DNA from: Lachnospiraceae bacterium
Lineage (GTDB): Bacteria; Bacillota; Clostridia; Lachnospirales; Lachnospiraceae
NCBI GenBank assembly: GCA_029053015.1
Contig: JAIDHX010000013.1
Location: forward strand, 1 to 64,000
Direction: 5' to 3'
Length of the DNA: 64,000 nt
Shown: positions 43,701-52,275 of the stretch, piece after piece
Layout: every line of letters begins with the position of its first letter
Position numbering within the stretch: the stretch's first letter is position 1
Notes under the pieces: model-generated
What the model was told of the DNA's origin: nothing
Seen by the model: the letters and a program-made list of their open reading frames with translations, nothing else
Databases searched by the model: none
Program-made: the position numbers and the translations under genes

Positions 43701-44559
43701 TCAGCTTGCGCATCGCCATCAGCGCCAAATCCATCAAGCATACAAATTTATCGCTTCTGCCCGCGAAAATCTCTTCCCGCGTGTCTAAATAACTCTGATA
43801 AGTCGTCTCAATCGGCTCTTTATAGTAGCCCTCGCCAAACGTTACCTCCTTTAACTCCGTGGAAAAGGTAGTGTGGCGGCAGTGATCCGACCAGTAGGTG
43901 TCCAGCACACGGATTTCCGTCATGGTCGGGTCCCTGTGCTCCTCGCCTGCAAAATAATGCTGTATATGTAAGAAATCCTTAAAGGTCATGGCAAGATTCA
44001 GCGAATCGTACAACTCTTTCAGCGCGTCCTCCGGCATCGCCGTAAAACCGTCGAACACCTTTACATCCGCAGGCTCATCAAACACCGTAATCAGCGTGTC
44101 GGGCTTCACCATGTCGGTCTCCCTCGAATCCACCGGATTGATACAGTACGCCTTTATCTTTGCAAATTCCTCGTCGGAAATATCTCCCGATATGACATAA
44201 GTAACGGCGGTTTTGATAATCGGCTCCTCGTCCTCTTTCAAAAACCGCACGCACTGTACTGCGGAATCCGCCCTCTGGTCAAACTGCCCGGGCAGAAATT
44301 CCACGCCAAATATCTTATCTTCCGGTGCACATGCAAAGGTTTCCGGATACAAATCGTCCACCGGCGGTTCGGAAAACACCGTGCGGCACGCCTTTTCAAA
44401 GGTTTCGTCCGAAATGTTCTCCACATCATAGCGGATAAGCACCCTGACGCGGGTAACTCCGCTCATGCCCAGATAGTTTTTCAGTTCCTCATGCAGTTCC
44501 TTTTCCTTTACCGCAAAAGGCTCTTTCTTTTCAACATAGATACGTCTGACGTTTCCCAT
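40759..44559 (-). CDS. purL: Phosphoribosylformylglycinamidine synthase, single-chain (PurLQ)
   Basis: About 1,266 residues. One chain carries the synthetase (N-terminal PurS-like part, two AIRS-type halves with [28 protein letters not shown] split as [12 protein letters not shown] and [13 protein letters not shown]) and a C-terminal glutaminase with PGTNCEYDS, the Cys-bearing [11 protein letters not shown] and ASHGEGRF. It converts FGAR, glutamine and ATP to FGAM in purine synthesis. The length and layout fit the clade found in Clostridia and Bacteroidetes. ATG 44557-44559 or TTG 44565 may start it, both just after GAGGA. The TetR stop overlaps this start region, so the two are coupled. Confidence 0.95.
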   Translation of the reverse strand: [1266 protein letters not shown]

Positions 44560-44561
44560 TT

Positions 44562-45149
44562 TCAATTTTCCTCAATTCCAAGCTCTTCCAATATGTAGCG
44601 GATTTCCTCGTCCACTGCAGCCGCAGTAATGCCTATGGTATGCGCTGAGATTTTCAGTCCCTCCAGCACAAACATAATATTGCGGGCGGTTCCCCGACAG
44701 TTGTCACAGTAAAATTCGCCGTTCTGCACGCCTGCCTCAATCAGCTTTTCAATGATTTTGACCGCAGAATCAAACTGCCTCTTTAAGATATTATCCTTTT
44801 TGGGTACATTCTCCCCAAAATAATACTCATAAGTGGCTACTGTAAGATTGTCCTTTTTCCGGAGCAGTTCCTTCTTTTGTTCCAACAGAAACAAGGTGAG
44901 AATGTCCGCCACAGTGGCGTCCTCCGTGATACTGTCGGAAAATACGTCGTCCGCCTCCTCGGTTTCCATCTTCAGCACTTCCAGAAAAATTTCTGCCGTG
45001 CTTCCAAAATAAAGATACAAACCGCCGCGGCTGATTTCGCACGCTTCCACAATATCCTTCATGGTCACATTCTTATAGCCTTTTTCCATGAACACCCGTC
45101 TGGCTGTCTCCAGTATAAACCGCCTTTTTTGCAATGACTTTTCGCCCAT
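44562..45149 (-). CDS. TetR/AcrR family regulator
   Basis: 195 residues from ATG 45147-45149 (GGGAG upstream). N-terminal TetR HTH: RRFILETARRVFMEKGYKNV, then TMKDIVEACEISRGGLYLYF. The C-terminal ligand domain has no recognised relatives but contains Cys residues in YCDNCRGTA. The stop lies inside the purL ribosome-binding region, so this regulator is co-expressed with purL; whether it controls purine synthesis or only shares the transcript is not known. Confidence 0.88.
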   Translation of the reverse strand: MGEKSLQKRRFILETARRVFMEKGYKNVTMKDIVEACEISRGGLYLYFGSTAEIFLEVLKMETEEADDVFSDSITEDATVADILTLFLLEQKKELLRKKDNLTVATYEYYFGENVPKKDNILKRQFDSAVKIIEKLIEAGVQNGEFYCDNCRGTARNIMFVLEGLKISAHTIGITAAAVDEEIRYILEELGIEEN

Positions 45150-45187
45150 AAGCAATTACTCCCATTTCCCCCAATTTCCCGTTGCTG

Positions 45188-45637
45188 CTAAATCCACATT
45201 TCAAATAATTCTTTGAATTTCAGCAGAATAGCATAAAAAATACCGTTTTCTACCGCCTGTGGCCAAATCCAGCTCTTTGTCATACCGCCGCAGACATACT
45301 TTGACAATATGGCCGTCAGGACTTCCACATTTTTGAAGGATACGCCTTGTATCATCTTCAGCTCGTCCTCTACATCGCCTATCCGGTAACGGGAATAGAC
45401 ATACATATAATTTCTGTTGATCAGTTTTCCCTTCTGTACTTCCTTCACAAAATTAATCAGTGTGCTGTCGTACACCGGAAATGCCATGGAGTGCTGGTTT
45501 AAGCCGTTGTCAGAATAAGAAGAACTTACTTTTTCGCCCTTCTTGTCTTCCAGCCACGACATATACCGAAACAGCGGCTCCACATCTTTTTTGTAATTTT
45601 CCATTACGCTACGTTTATACTCTGTGCTCTGTTCCAA
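45188..45637 (-). CDS. Small conserved protein, DUF6508-like
   Basis: 149 soluble residues, no signal or membrane segment. Features RNYMYVYSRYRIGDVEDELK and FKNVEVLTAILSKYVCGGMT, then Trp-rich SWIWPQAVENGIFYAIL. I think it belongs to the DUF6508 group of small clostridial proteins, from memory of the layout only. Function unknown. It is 38 bp upstream of the TetR gene on the same strand, heading a probable three-gene operon with purL. Confidence 0.6.
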   Translation of the reverse strand: MEQSTEYKRSVMENYKKDVEPLFRYMSWLEDKKGEKVSSSYSDNGLNQHSMAFPVYDSTLINFVKEVQKGKLINRNYMYVYSRYRIGDVEDELKMIQGVSFKNVEVLTAILSKYVCGGMTKSWIWPQAVENGIFYAILLKFKELFEMWI

Positions 45638-45782
45638 GATTACACCCCCGTAAAATAAATCATACAGTTTTATTGTACCATAAATTTATAAAAAGTACAG
45701 TAAGTCTTTCCAAAAAAGGACTTTTTTCGTAATTTTTTTGTAATATGCCTGTATAAACCGTCAAAAACGAAGTCTGTTTTTG

Positions 45783-45852
45783 TTGTCATTATCCTTTCCA
45801 AAGGTTATAATAAACCTATGCAATGCCGGATGCTATAGTAATGGCATCCGGC
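45783..45852 (+). promoter_or_regulatory. Promoter and leader hairpin of the cNMP-binding-like gene
   Basis: TTGTCA (45783-45788) and TATAAT (45806-45811) with 17-bp spacing, a strong vegetative promoter. The leader then forms GCCGGATGC (45825-45833) / GCATCCGGC (45844-45852), just before the AAGGAGG ribosome site, where it could affect translation. Confidence 0.7.
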
Positions 45853-45874
45853 GATATGTACCAAGGAGGTTTTT

Positions 45875-48130
45875 ATGGCTATTGTTTCCATACAGAAAAA
45901 TCAGGTACTGTTCGAAGCCGGACAGCCTGTCAAAGAATTGTATATGATACTGAGCGGCAGTTTTTCCGTTTCATTCCCCGGTGGGGAATACATCTTACAG
46001 AGCGGGGATGCGCCCGGCATCTGCGAGTTGTACACAGGTGCCCATGTTGCCACCTGTAAAGCGGCGGAGGACTCGTCCGTATTCATCTATCCCTTTTCAG
46101 GTACGATTTCTCTGGAGATGCTTTTCAAAAGAAGTCCTGAATATTGTGTTGTCGTCACCCGCTCCGCTTTCCGGCAGTTAAACCACCTGCTGCGGGCAGA
46201 CGAACTGGCGCGCCTTGCCTGCAGCAGCATGCAGATTGGCTTTTCCAAAAATCACACGCTGTATCAGGAATGTTGTGCCAGGAACCAGATAGCACCCGGC
46301 GCAATTTCCACGCCCGAACCATTCGTAGGGGAAGACCCCCTGCCGGTATGGGCAGTCTCCTACTACGAAGGCTTTCAGCGCCTTCTTTCCCAGGGTTCCA
46401 CCCTGCTCTCCAAGGAGCCTGCGGTTCCTGCCGGACTGATTGCATCTACAGACATTGACTGTAAGAAGGTGTTTGCCTCCCTCTCTTCTCTCGAAGAGTA
46501 CCAGAAGCAGGTATTATCCCTGTATCTGAACGAAACCCGCGAGGATGCGCTTACCATGTACGCGGATTTATACCTTAGACTGGATTCCAACTCGCCGGAC
46601 GCAGTGTTTGTCTATGACTTTATAAAACAGATTATCACCATGCTGCAGGATTCTCCACTGACGGATAAGGCGCTTTTAGACAAACGTCTCTCTGAGCTTT
46701 CCTCCGTCTTGCATACTGCCCCCGAACAGGCGGCTTCCGCCGATACCAAGACGGCGGAAAATAATGTTTCACTTAAAGATTCCCTGCAGACGATTCTGAC
46801 TTACTCTCGCAGAGACACGGGCTTCTGCGTCAACTTCAGGGAGCTTGTCACACAATATAAAAATACTGCTGACAAAACTTCCACGGACGATGCGGCCAGA
46901 GCCCTGCGTCAGAGGATTACCACCGGCTTTTATGAGCTCTATACCAGCATTTTCTTCCGTGCCATAAGCGAAGATGAAATTCCTATGCCGGTACGCATGT
47001 TTTTGTACTTCGGTTATGTGGACGAGGAACTTGCCGGAGAGGCAAATGCAGAATACTTAAGCCGTGCCGTGAGACTCCTTGACAGCAATCGGAGGGAAGG
47101 TGTTTACACGCTCTATGACTGGCTGAAAGCAGTCTGGGAAGGTAAGCGCGAACCGTCCCGCAACGAATTTGACGAAGACTACAGCACCCATATCCGCACG
47201 CTGAAAGCAACCAAACAGATTACGCCGGCAGAAGAAGCGGCTCTTTTACAGGATGCACAAAAGAAAGTGGAATATGAACTCAAGAACATGTTCCCCACCG
47301 TAAATAAGATGACTTTTGGGCGCGTTTCTACCTTCTGCCCCCTGTATTCCGAGCACAACCTGCTAAAGCGCCCCGATTCTTCTCTGGTAATGCCCCAGAC
47401 GCTGAAGGAAATTCTTTCGAATATTACTTCCATAGATTACGGCGCTTACTATCGGGAATACGTTTATACCAACCCCGCAGCCGGCATGCCGCAGGAATTT
47501 TTCCATACCGAAATACTGCCTGACATTATCCTCACGCCAAACGTAGGCACCAGAGGCGTTATGTGGCAGGAAATTGAAGGTCACAAGCGCACCACCTCTG
47601 CCCGCATGATGCTTTCCGTTTTTTTCCTGGAAGATTTGCGCCAGACACTTGTCCGTCTCACCGGCGAATACCGTTGGGAAATGTGCAAGCGTATACAGGG
47701 ACCACGTTGGAATGACCTTTCCGAACGCTCCCTCACCAGTGAATACTTCGACTACATCCAATTCTACAAAAAGAACCACGAGTTATCCTCGGAGACCAAG
47801 GAAAAGATCAAAACGGCACTACAGAAGGCGCGCAACAGTTTTAAGGAAATGTTTGTACAAGACTACCTGACCTACATTCTATATGAAAGCGGCGGTTCTC
47901 CCCGTATGACCAAGACTGCAAGGACAATCCTGTTTACTCACTGTCCTTTTTCCGCTTCGGTCAGGGAAACCTTAAAGAGCAATCCTACCTATAAGGAGAT
48001 GCTGGAACGCTACCATACGCTTCAGACACAGCAGCTTCATAAGTTTGAGATGCTGGAGAGGCGTGTTAAAAATACAGGCGCCGAACTCCCCGCGGAACTC
48101 TCAGCAGAACGCCGCTTCCTGGAGCTGTAA
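45875..48130 (+). CDS. Large protein with N-terminal cyclic-nucleotide-binding-like domain, unknown function
   Basis: 751 residues after AAGGAGG. Residues ~1-110 look like a cNMP-binding (CRP-type) beta-roll: QKNQVLFEAGQPVKELYMIL, SGSFSV, then GDAPGICELYTGAHVATCKA; the phosphate-binding RxAT of true cAMP sensors is not clear. The remaining ~640 residues are mostly helical with no signal peptide, membrane segment or HTH, and hold conserved-looking stretches such as GTRGVMWQEIEGHKRTTSAR and RWEMCKRIQGPRWNDLSE. I do not recognise a family. Strong promoter and its own downstream hairpin suggest a monocistronic gene. It could be a nucleotide-gated effector or scaffold. Confidence 0.75.
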   Translation: MAIVSIQKNQVLFEAGQPVKELYMILSGSFSVSFPGGEYILQSGDAPGICELYTGAHVATCKAAEDSSVFIYPFSGTISLEMLFKRSPEYCVVVTRSAFRQLNHLLRADELARLACSSMQIGFSKNHTLYQECCARNQIAPGAISTPEPFVGEDPLPVWAVSYYEGFQRLLSQGSTLLSKEPAVPAGLIASTDIDCKKVFASLSSLEEYQKQVLSLYLNETREDALTMYADLYLRLDSNSPDAVFVYDFIKQIITMLQDSPLTDKALLDKRLSELSSVLHTAPEQAASADTKTAENNVSLKDSLQTILTYSRRDTGFCVNFRELVTQYKNTADKTSTDDAARALRQRITTGFYELYTSIFFRAISEDEIPMPVRMFLYFGYVDEELAGEANAEYLSRAVRLLDSNRREGVYTLYDWLKAVWEGKREPSRNEFDEDYSTHIRTLKATKQITPAEEAALLQDAQKKVEYELKNMFPTVNKMTFGRVSTFCPLYSEHNLLKRPDSSLVMPQTLKEILSNITSIDYGAYYREYVYTNPAAGMPQEFFHTEILPDIILTPNVGTRGVMWQEIEGHKRTTSARMMLSVFFLEDLRQTLVRLTGEYRWEMCKRIQGPRWNDLSERSLTSEYFDYIQFYKKNHELSSETKEKIKTALQKARNSFKEMFVQDYLTYILYESGGSPRMTKTARTILFTHCPFSASVRETLKSNPTYKEMLERYHTLQTQQLHKFEMLERRVKNTGAELPAELSAERRFLEL

Positions 48131-48293
48131 TATGGCAATGCTAATATTTTTGCAAGCGTAGCAATAATTTTACGATGAAACTGCTTATTTTATGAATTGT
48201 TGGCTAATATAGTTTTATTTATCTGCAATATTGTTATAGACGACTGTTTCAAAATAGGGTAAAATAAGTTTGTCTTGGCAGAAATGTCAAGAA

Positions 48294-48305
48294 TGCTAAT
48301 TAGCA
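48294..48305. promoter_or_regulatory. Perfect palindrome TGCTAATTAGCA upstream of the LacI gene
   Basis: A 12-bp perfect palindrome in the 280-bp gap before the LacI-type gene. It is a candidate operator, but a terminator-like hairpin lies between it and the gene, so the link to LacI is uncertain. Confidence 0.3.
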
Positions 48306-48336
48306 ATTCCGGAAGAATTCCCCTTTTACACAATCG

Positions 48337-48369
48337 AAAGCCCTGCAGGTTTCCCCCTGCAGGGCTTTT
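48337..48369 (+). terminator. Rho-independent terminator before the LacI gene
   Basis: AAAGCCCTGCAGG / CCTGCAGGGCTTT perfect stem with a short TTTCCC loop, ending TTTTGATT. It ends plus-strand transcription ~205 bp after the 751-residue protein gene, or attenuates a LacI transcript starting upstream. Confidence 0.75.
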
Positions 48370-48411
48370 GATTATGGAGGAAGTCCATTCTCTACATAGC
48401 TGGGAGTAAAT

Positions 48412-49401
48412 ATGATTACAATCAAAGACATTGCCAGACAGCTTGGCGTCTCCGTCAGTACCGTTTCCAAGGGATTAAACGGTGCCGCTGACATCAGCAG
48501 AGAACTTCGCCATGCCGTCATCAATACTGCTGTTGAAATGGGATATGCCGCAAAACGCGTAAGAAACGGCAGCCACAAAAGCTTATGCATCTTTTTAGAA
48601 AAAACAGATTATGAACCTGCTATTCAATTCGGCTTTGAAATCATTTTAGGTTTTCAGCAGGCTGCCGCCTGTGACGGCAGGGAAGTCACAATCATTCCCT
48701 ATCCGATTTCCCATAAAATTGCCATTACCTACGACGCTTATATGTTAAAGCACGGCTTCTCCGGTGCTTTTTTTGTGGGAGCATTGCCTGAAGATGACTG
48801 GGTCGAACAGCTTTCCTCCACTGTTTTCCCCACTGTGCTTCTGGGAAACTGCCGTTTGACCAACCCTTATGTCTGTCAGATCAGCACGGATTTGTTTGAG
48901 GCTGTCGATATTGGCATTTCACACCTCGTATCCTTAAACCATAAAAAGATTGCTTTTCTAAACGATGCCGGCAATCCCGACGCAGTCTGGCTGCAGAGAG
49001 CATACGAGGCCGGCTGCTTTCCGCACCATCTAAGTCAGAACCGCCTGTATGCCTGTACAAAACCCTTCTCCACAGATGTCGCCACATGCCTGCAGCGCTT
49101 TTTCAGGGCAGGCGCAACTGCGATTATGTGTGGCAGTGACCCTCTTGCCCGCACCGTGATACAGGAATGTACCCAAATCGGACTTTCCATCCCTGACGAT
49201 ATCAGCGTCATTGGCTTTGGCGGTTTCGCATCATCAGCGCTTGCCCTGCCGCCTCTCACCACAATCAGCCCAAACTGGCATGCTTTGGGTAAAGGCGGCT
49301 ATTACGCCCTCTCCGCCCTGTTTCAAAAAATTTCCGTCGGCAAGACCCTCCTTCGAACAGAACTTATCCTGCGTGGCTCCACTGCCCCACCCAGACCATA
49401 G
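48412..49401 (+). CDS. LacI/GalR family transcriptional regulator
   Basis: 329 residues after GGGAG. N-terminal LacI HTH and hinge (TIKDIARQLGVSVSTVSKGL), then a periplasmic-binding-protein-like sugar domain with GISHLVSLNHKKIAFLND and PDDISVIGFGGFA. It should bind DNA as a dimer and respond to a sugar or metabolite. No sugar-utilisation genes are adjacent, which leaves its regulon unknown. Repeat E begins 11 bp after the stop codon. Confidence 0.9.
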   Translation: MITIKDIARQLGVSVSTVSKGLNGAADISRELRHAVINTAVEMGYAAKRVRNGSHKSLCIFLEKTDYEPAIQFGFEIILGFQQAAACDGREVTIIPYPISHKIAITYDAYMLKHGFSGAFFVGALPEDDWVEQLSSTVFPTVLLGNCRLTNPYVCQISTDLFEAVDIGISHLVSLNHKKIAFLNDAGNPDAVWLQRAYEAGCFPHHLSQNRLYACTKPFSTDVATCLQRFFRAGATAIMCGSDPLARTVIQECTQIGLSIPDDISVIGFGGFASSALALPPLTTISPNWHALGKGGYYALSALFQKISVGKTLLRTELILRGSTAPPRP

Positions 49402-49412
49402 ATTATTAACAT

Positions 49413-49617
49413 TAGGTAATTGGGAAACTCATATTTACCAGTTTCGAATTGTGCACATGGTATATTCCATAAGCAGACCCTTGCTTGCCGTCGGTACTTA
49501 GCGAGGTTTTTTCGAGCTTAGTACCGCTACGGTAAGCTCGGAGCGAAAGCGTGTCTGCGTTGGCATATGCCATGTGCACAATGACAACAGTATAGTTCTG
49601 AGTTTCGCAATCACCTA
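49413..49617. repeat. Palindromic repeat element E with terminal inverted repeats
   Basis: Ends TAGGTAATTGGGAAACTCA (from 49413) and, inverted, TAGGTGATTGCGAAACTCA (to 49617): near-perfect 19-bp terminal inverted repeats. Inner GCTTGCCGT / ACGGTAAGC stem shows paired changes against D. Conserved block ctcggagcgaaagcg at 49538-49552. Fills the gap between the convergent LacI and deacetylase genes. Best-preserved ends of the family. Confidence 0.9.
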
Positions 49618-49620
49618 TTC

Positions 49621-50721
49621 TTAATAAAAAGCCTCCGGACTGTCCGTACCGCTTTCCCGCTTCATTTTTTCCACATAAGGCGTCGGGTTTTTTTCCATTT
49701 CCATCATAATAGAAAAGGAAGCAAGCAATAGCCGCGCGCTGTCATAGCGCAGGCACTCATCCCCTCTGTCCAGATACGCCTTAAAATGGTCCACCTGCCA
49801 TACCATAATATCCGCAATGCTGTATCCTGCCACTTTTTTCTCACACAAAAAACCATGCGTATCATGGTAATAGGCAAACTCCCTGAGAAGTCCCTCTGAC
49901 TCACACAGCTCCTGAAAGAACTGCTCCGCATCTGCTTCACTCTTTCCCGCCTGTCGGCACAGCTCGCCGCTCCACCGCTTCAATTCCGCAAGCGCCTGCC
50001 GCAAAAGCTCCTTTTGTCCGTCTGCCGGCTCAAAACGCGGCTCTTCAAATTCCACGCCGCACTCCAGCAGATGATCCAGAAACAGCCTGTGATACCCGGG
50101 AAGCTGCTTCTCCGTCTCATCATGTGCATGAAACAGCAGAATATGATGGCTTCCTTCCTGCAGGAGAACATCGCCGTACGTCGGCTTTTTTTCATGGATT
50201 CTCTCAAAGACAGAATCCGCCGTAAAAGAGGCTCCCTCTCTTATCTGCCACTCACCAAAATCAAAGGTCCAGAAGGTATCGATGTCCGCATGCAACCCGT
50301 TTTCCTCATACCACGGGGATGTAATCTGCGTATCCGTAAGCTTCCGGAAACCGTGCTCCCGCAAATATGACTGCAGAACTTCTTTGTTTTCACCGCCCTT
50401 ATCCCCATAGGGAAACCGGAATACCTTTACCTCTCTTGCGACGCCGGCTTTCTCATAAAGCCTCGTGAGAACCTCTTCATTCTTTTCGATTTCCGCAATC
50501 CCCTCTTCCAAAGAAAGCTCGCTGAAGGAGGGATGGGAATAGCTGTGATTTCCCACAATCATTCCCTTTTGCAGTGCATACACTGCCTCGTCGAAATACT
50601 TCTCTACATTCTCTCCCACTGCAAACAGCACCGCCTTTATATGCTTCTCACACAAATAATCCACAATGGCAGGTGTGTTCTTGGACGCAATGTCATCGAT
50701 TGTCAAAATTGCTTTGCTCAT
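49621..50721 (-). CDS. Polysaccharide deacetylase family protein (NodB fold)
   Basis: 366 residues from ATG 50719-50721, with GGAGAGG upstream; a longer reading is rejected. The NodB motifs are visible: LTIDDIAS (Asp9, Asp10 in place of TFDDG), HSYSH (His59, His63) and RFPYGDKGG. No signal peptide, so it probably acts in the cytoplasm or on a soluble substrate. The C-terminal ~190 residues are helical and not part of the core. It would deacetylate an N-acetyl sugar or related amide; substrate unknown. Confidence 0.82.
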   Translation of the reverse strand: MSKAILTIDDIASKNTPAIVDYLCEKHIKAVLFAVGENVEKYFDEAVYALQKGMIVGNHSYSHPSFSELSLEEGIAEIEKNEEVLTRLYEKAGVAREVKVFRFPYGDKGGENKEVLQSYLREHGFRKLTDTQITSPWYEENGLHADIDTFWTFDFGEWQIREGASFTADSVFERIHEKKPTYGDVLLQEGSHHILLFHAHDETEKQLPGYHRLFLDHLLECGVEFEEPRFEPADGQKELLRQALAELKRWSGELCRQAGKSEADAEQFFQELCESEGLLREFAYYHDTHGFLCEKKVAGYSIADIMVWQVDHFKAYLDRGDECLRYDSARLLLASFSIMMEMEKNPTPYVEKMKRESGTDSPEAFY

Positions 50722-50782
50722 AAAGTTACCTCTCCTTTCATCCTGTATAATGGGACAAACTTTAATATAAGCAGCTTCTTTT

Positions 50783-52153
50783 CTATGAAGCAATATCCTC
50801 AATCAGACGCGCGTAGATTACATAAGAGATTACCACATTGATAATATCTGCTGTCAACTGCGTCCACACGATGCCGTTCATACCGAAAAACATGTTTAGT
50901 AAGAACAGGATCGGAATATTCAGGCAAAGCTGCCGAATCACTGCAAGCAGGAAAGAAACCTTCCCCCTATCCACCGCCTGCATGAAATGCACCATGTGAA
51001 AACTCAGGAACATAAAGGGTGTAGCAAAGCAGCGCGATTGAAGGAATTGCGTCCCAAACCGCACCGTGTCCGCATCTGAAATAAAGGCGCCTATAATGTA
51101 CGACGCGCAGATTCGGTAAAACACCACGCAAAGAACTGAGACGATCAGTCCCACCAACCGCGCCGTCCGAAAGAAATCTTTCATTCTCTTATGATTTTTC
51201 GACGCATAATTGTAAGCCACCAGGGGCGTCATCCCAAGGCAGATTCCAATCCCGATATTCAATGGGAGACGTTCTACCTTCAGCACAATTCCGATAGCTG
51301 CAAGCTCGATATCGCCGTGGCCCGATGCCAGCCGATTGATCACCATATTGCACAAGTCAAAGAGAAGCAGGCTCATAGCTGCGGGGATTCCCACAGAAAA
51401 AAGGGACCCCATAGACTCCCGTCGTATCTTCTCTATGCTGCGCGGCAGAGCGAGCACAGTCTTCCCTTCCAGTTTTTTGTACACGAAAATAAAATACGCG
51501 AGCGTAATAAAATTAGAAAGCATGGTCGCCACCGCAGCTCCCATCACTTGATAGCCGTCCGGGAAAACTACGAACATGAATAATGGATCCATGATCACAT
51601 TCAGGACACCACCCATTCCTAAGCCGAATCCCGCTTCTCTGGAATAGCCAATGTTACGCACCATGGAACTCATGGTATTGGCCAGAACTGTCGGAAAACA
51701 GCCGATTACCACCACAAACATCAAATATTGCCTGGCAAACCCGATAGTATTGTCGCTGGCGCCCAGAAGGCGCAGCAGGGGATTCATAAAAATAAAACAC
51801 AAAATGGAAAAGGCAAGGGAAGAAGCGGCAGCCATCACCAGACTCAGAGAAGCCACCTTCTCTGCCTCCTCCCCGTCGTTTCTGCCCAACAGCCGGACCA
51901 CCAGACTCCCGCCGCCCACTCCGAACAGATTGGCGATGCTCGTCGTCATCAGGAAGATGGTCAACACCAGAGAAGATGCCGCCACCATGTAGGGATTATT
52001 CGTCTGTCCGATGAACCAAGTATCCGCAACATTATAGATCAAAGTAATAAGCTGGCTTACAATGGTCGGAATCGCCATCTTCGCCAACGCACGGGGGACC
52101 TGCCTGGTCTCAAAAATCTCTCTTGTCGCTTCATTTACATTTGCAGTTTTCAT
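50783..52153 (-). CDS. MATE family efflux transporter
   Basis: 456 residues and 12 membrane segments in two symmetrical halves. The N-terminal PTIVSQLITLIYNVADTWFI and GGGSLVVRLLGRNDGEEAEK are typical of MATE proteins of the NorM/DinF type, with LLLFDLCNMVINRLASGHGD opening the second half. Sodium- or proton-driven export of drugs or cationic compounds is expected; the actual substrate is unknown. It lies ~60 bp upstream of the deacetylase gene on the same strand. The ribosome site is weak (GGA well upstream). Confidence 0.9.
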   Translation of the reverse strand: MKTANVNEATREIFETRQVPRALAKMAIPTIVSQLITLIYNVADTWFIGQTNNPYMVAASSLVLTIFLMTTSIANLFGVGGGSLVVRLLGRNDGEEAEKVASLSLVMAAASSLAFSILCFIFMNPLLRLLGASDNTIGFARQYLMFVVVIGCFPTVLANTMSSMVRNIGYSREAGFGLGMGGVLNVIMDPLFMFVVFPDGYQVMGAAVATMLSNFITLAYFIFVYKKLEGKTVLALPRSIEKIRRESMGSLFSVGIPAAMSLLLFDLCNMVINRLASGHGDIELAAIGIVLKVERLPLNIGIGICLGMTPLVAYNYASKNHKRMKDFFRTARLVGLIVSVLCVVFYRICASYIIGAFISDADTVRFGTQFLQSRCFATPFMFLSFHMVHFMQAVDRGKVSFLLAVIRQLCLNIPILFLLNMFFGMNGIVWTQLTADIINVVISYVIYARLIEDIAS

Positions 52154-52275
52154 ATGTTCTTGTATTGTTCCTTCTCTATAAATTCTCTTACGCCATCACA
52201 GAAACAGTATGAACCCTGCCGTAGAAAAATGCAAGACTATTCGTCAGGAACTTGGAGTTTAAATCCGTAATGACT

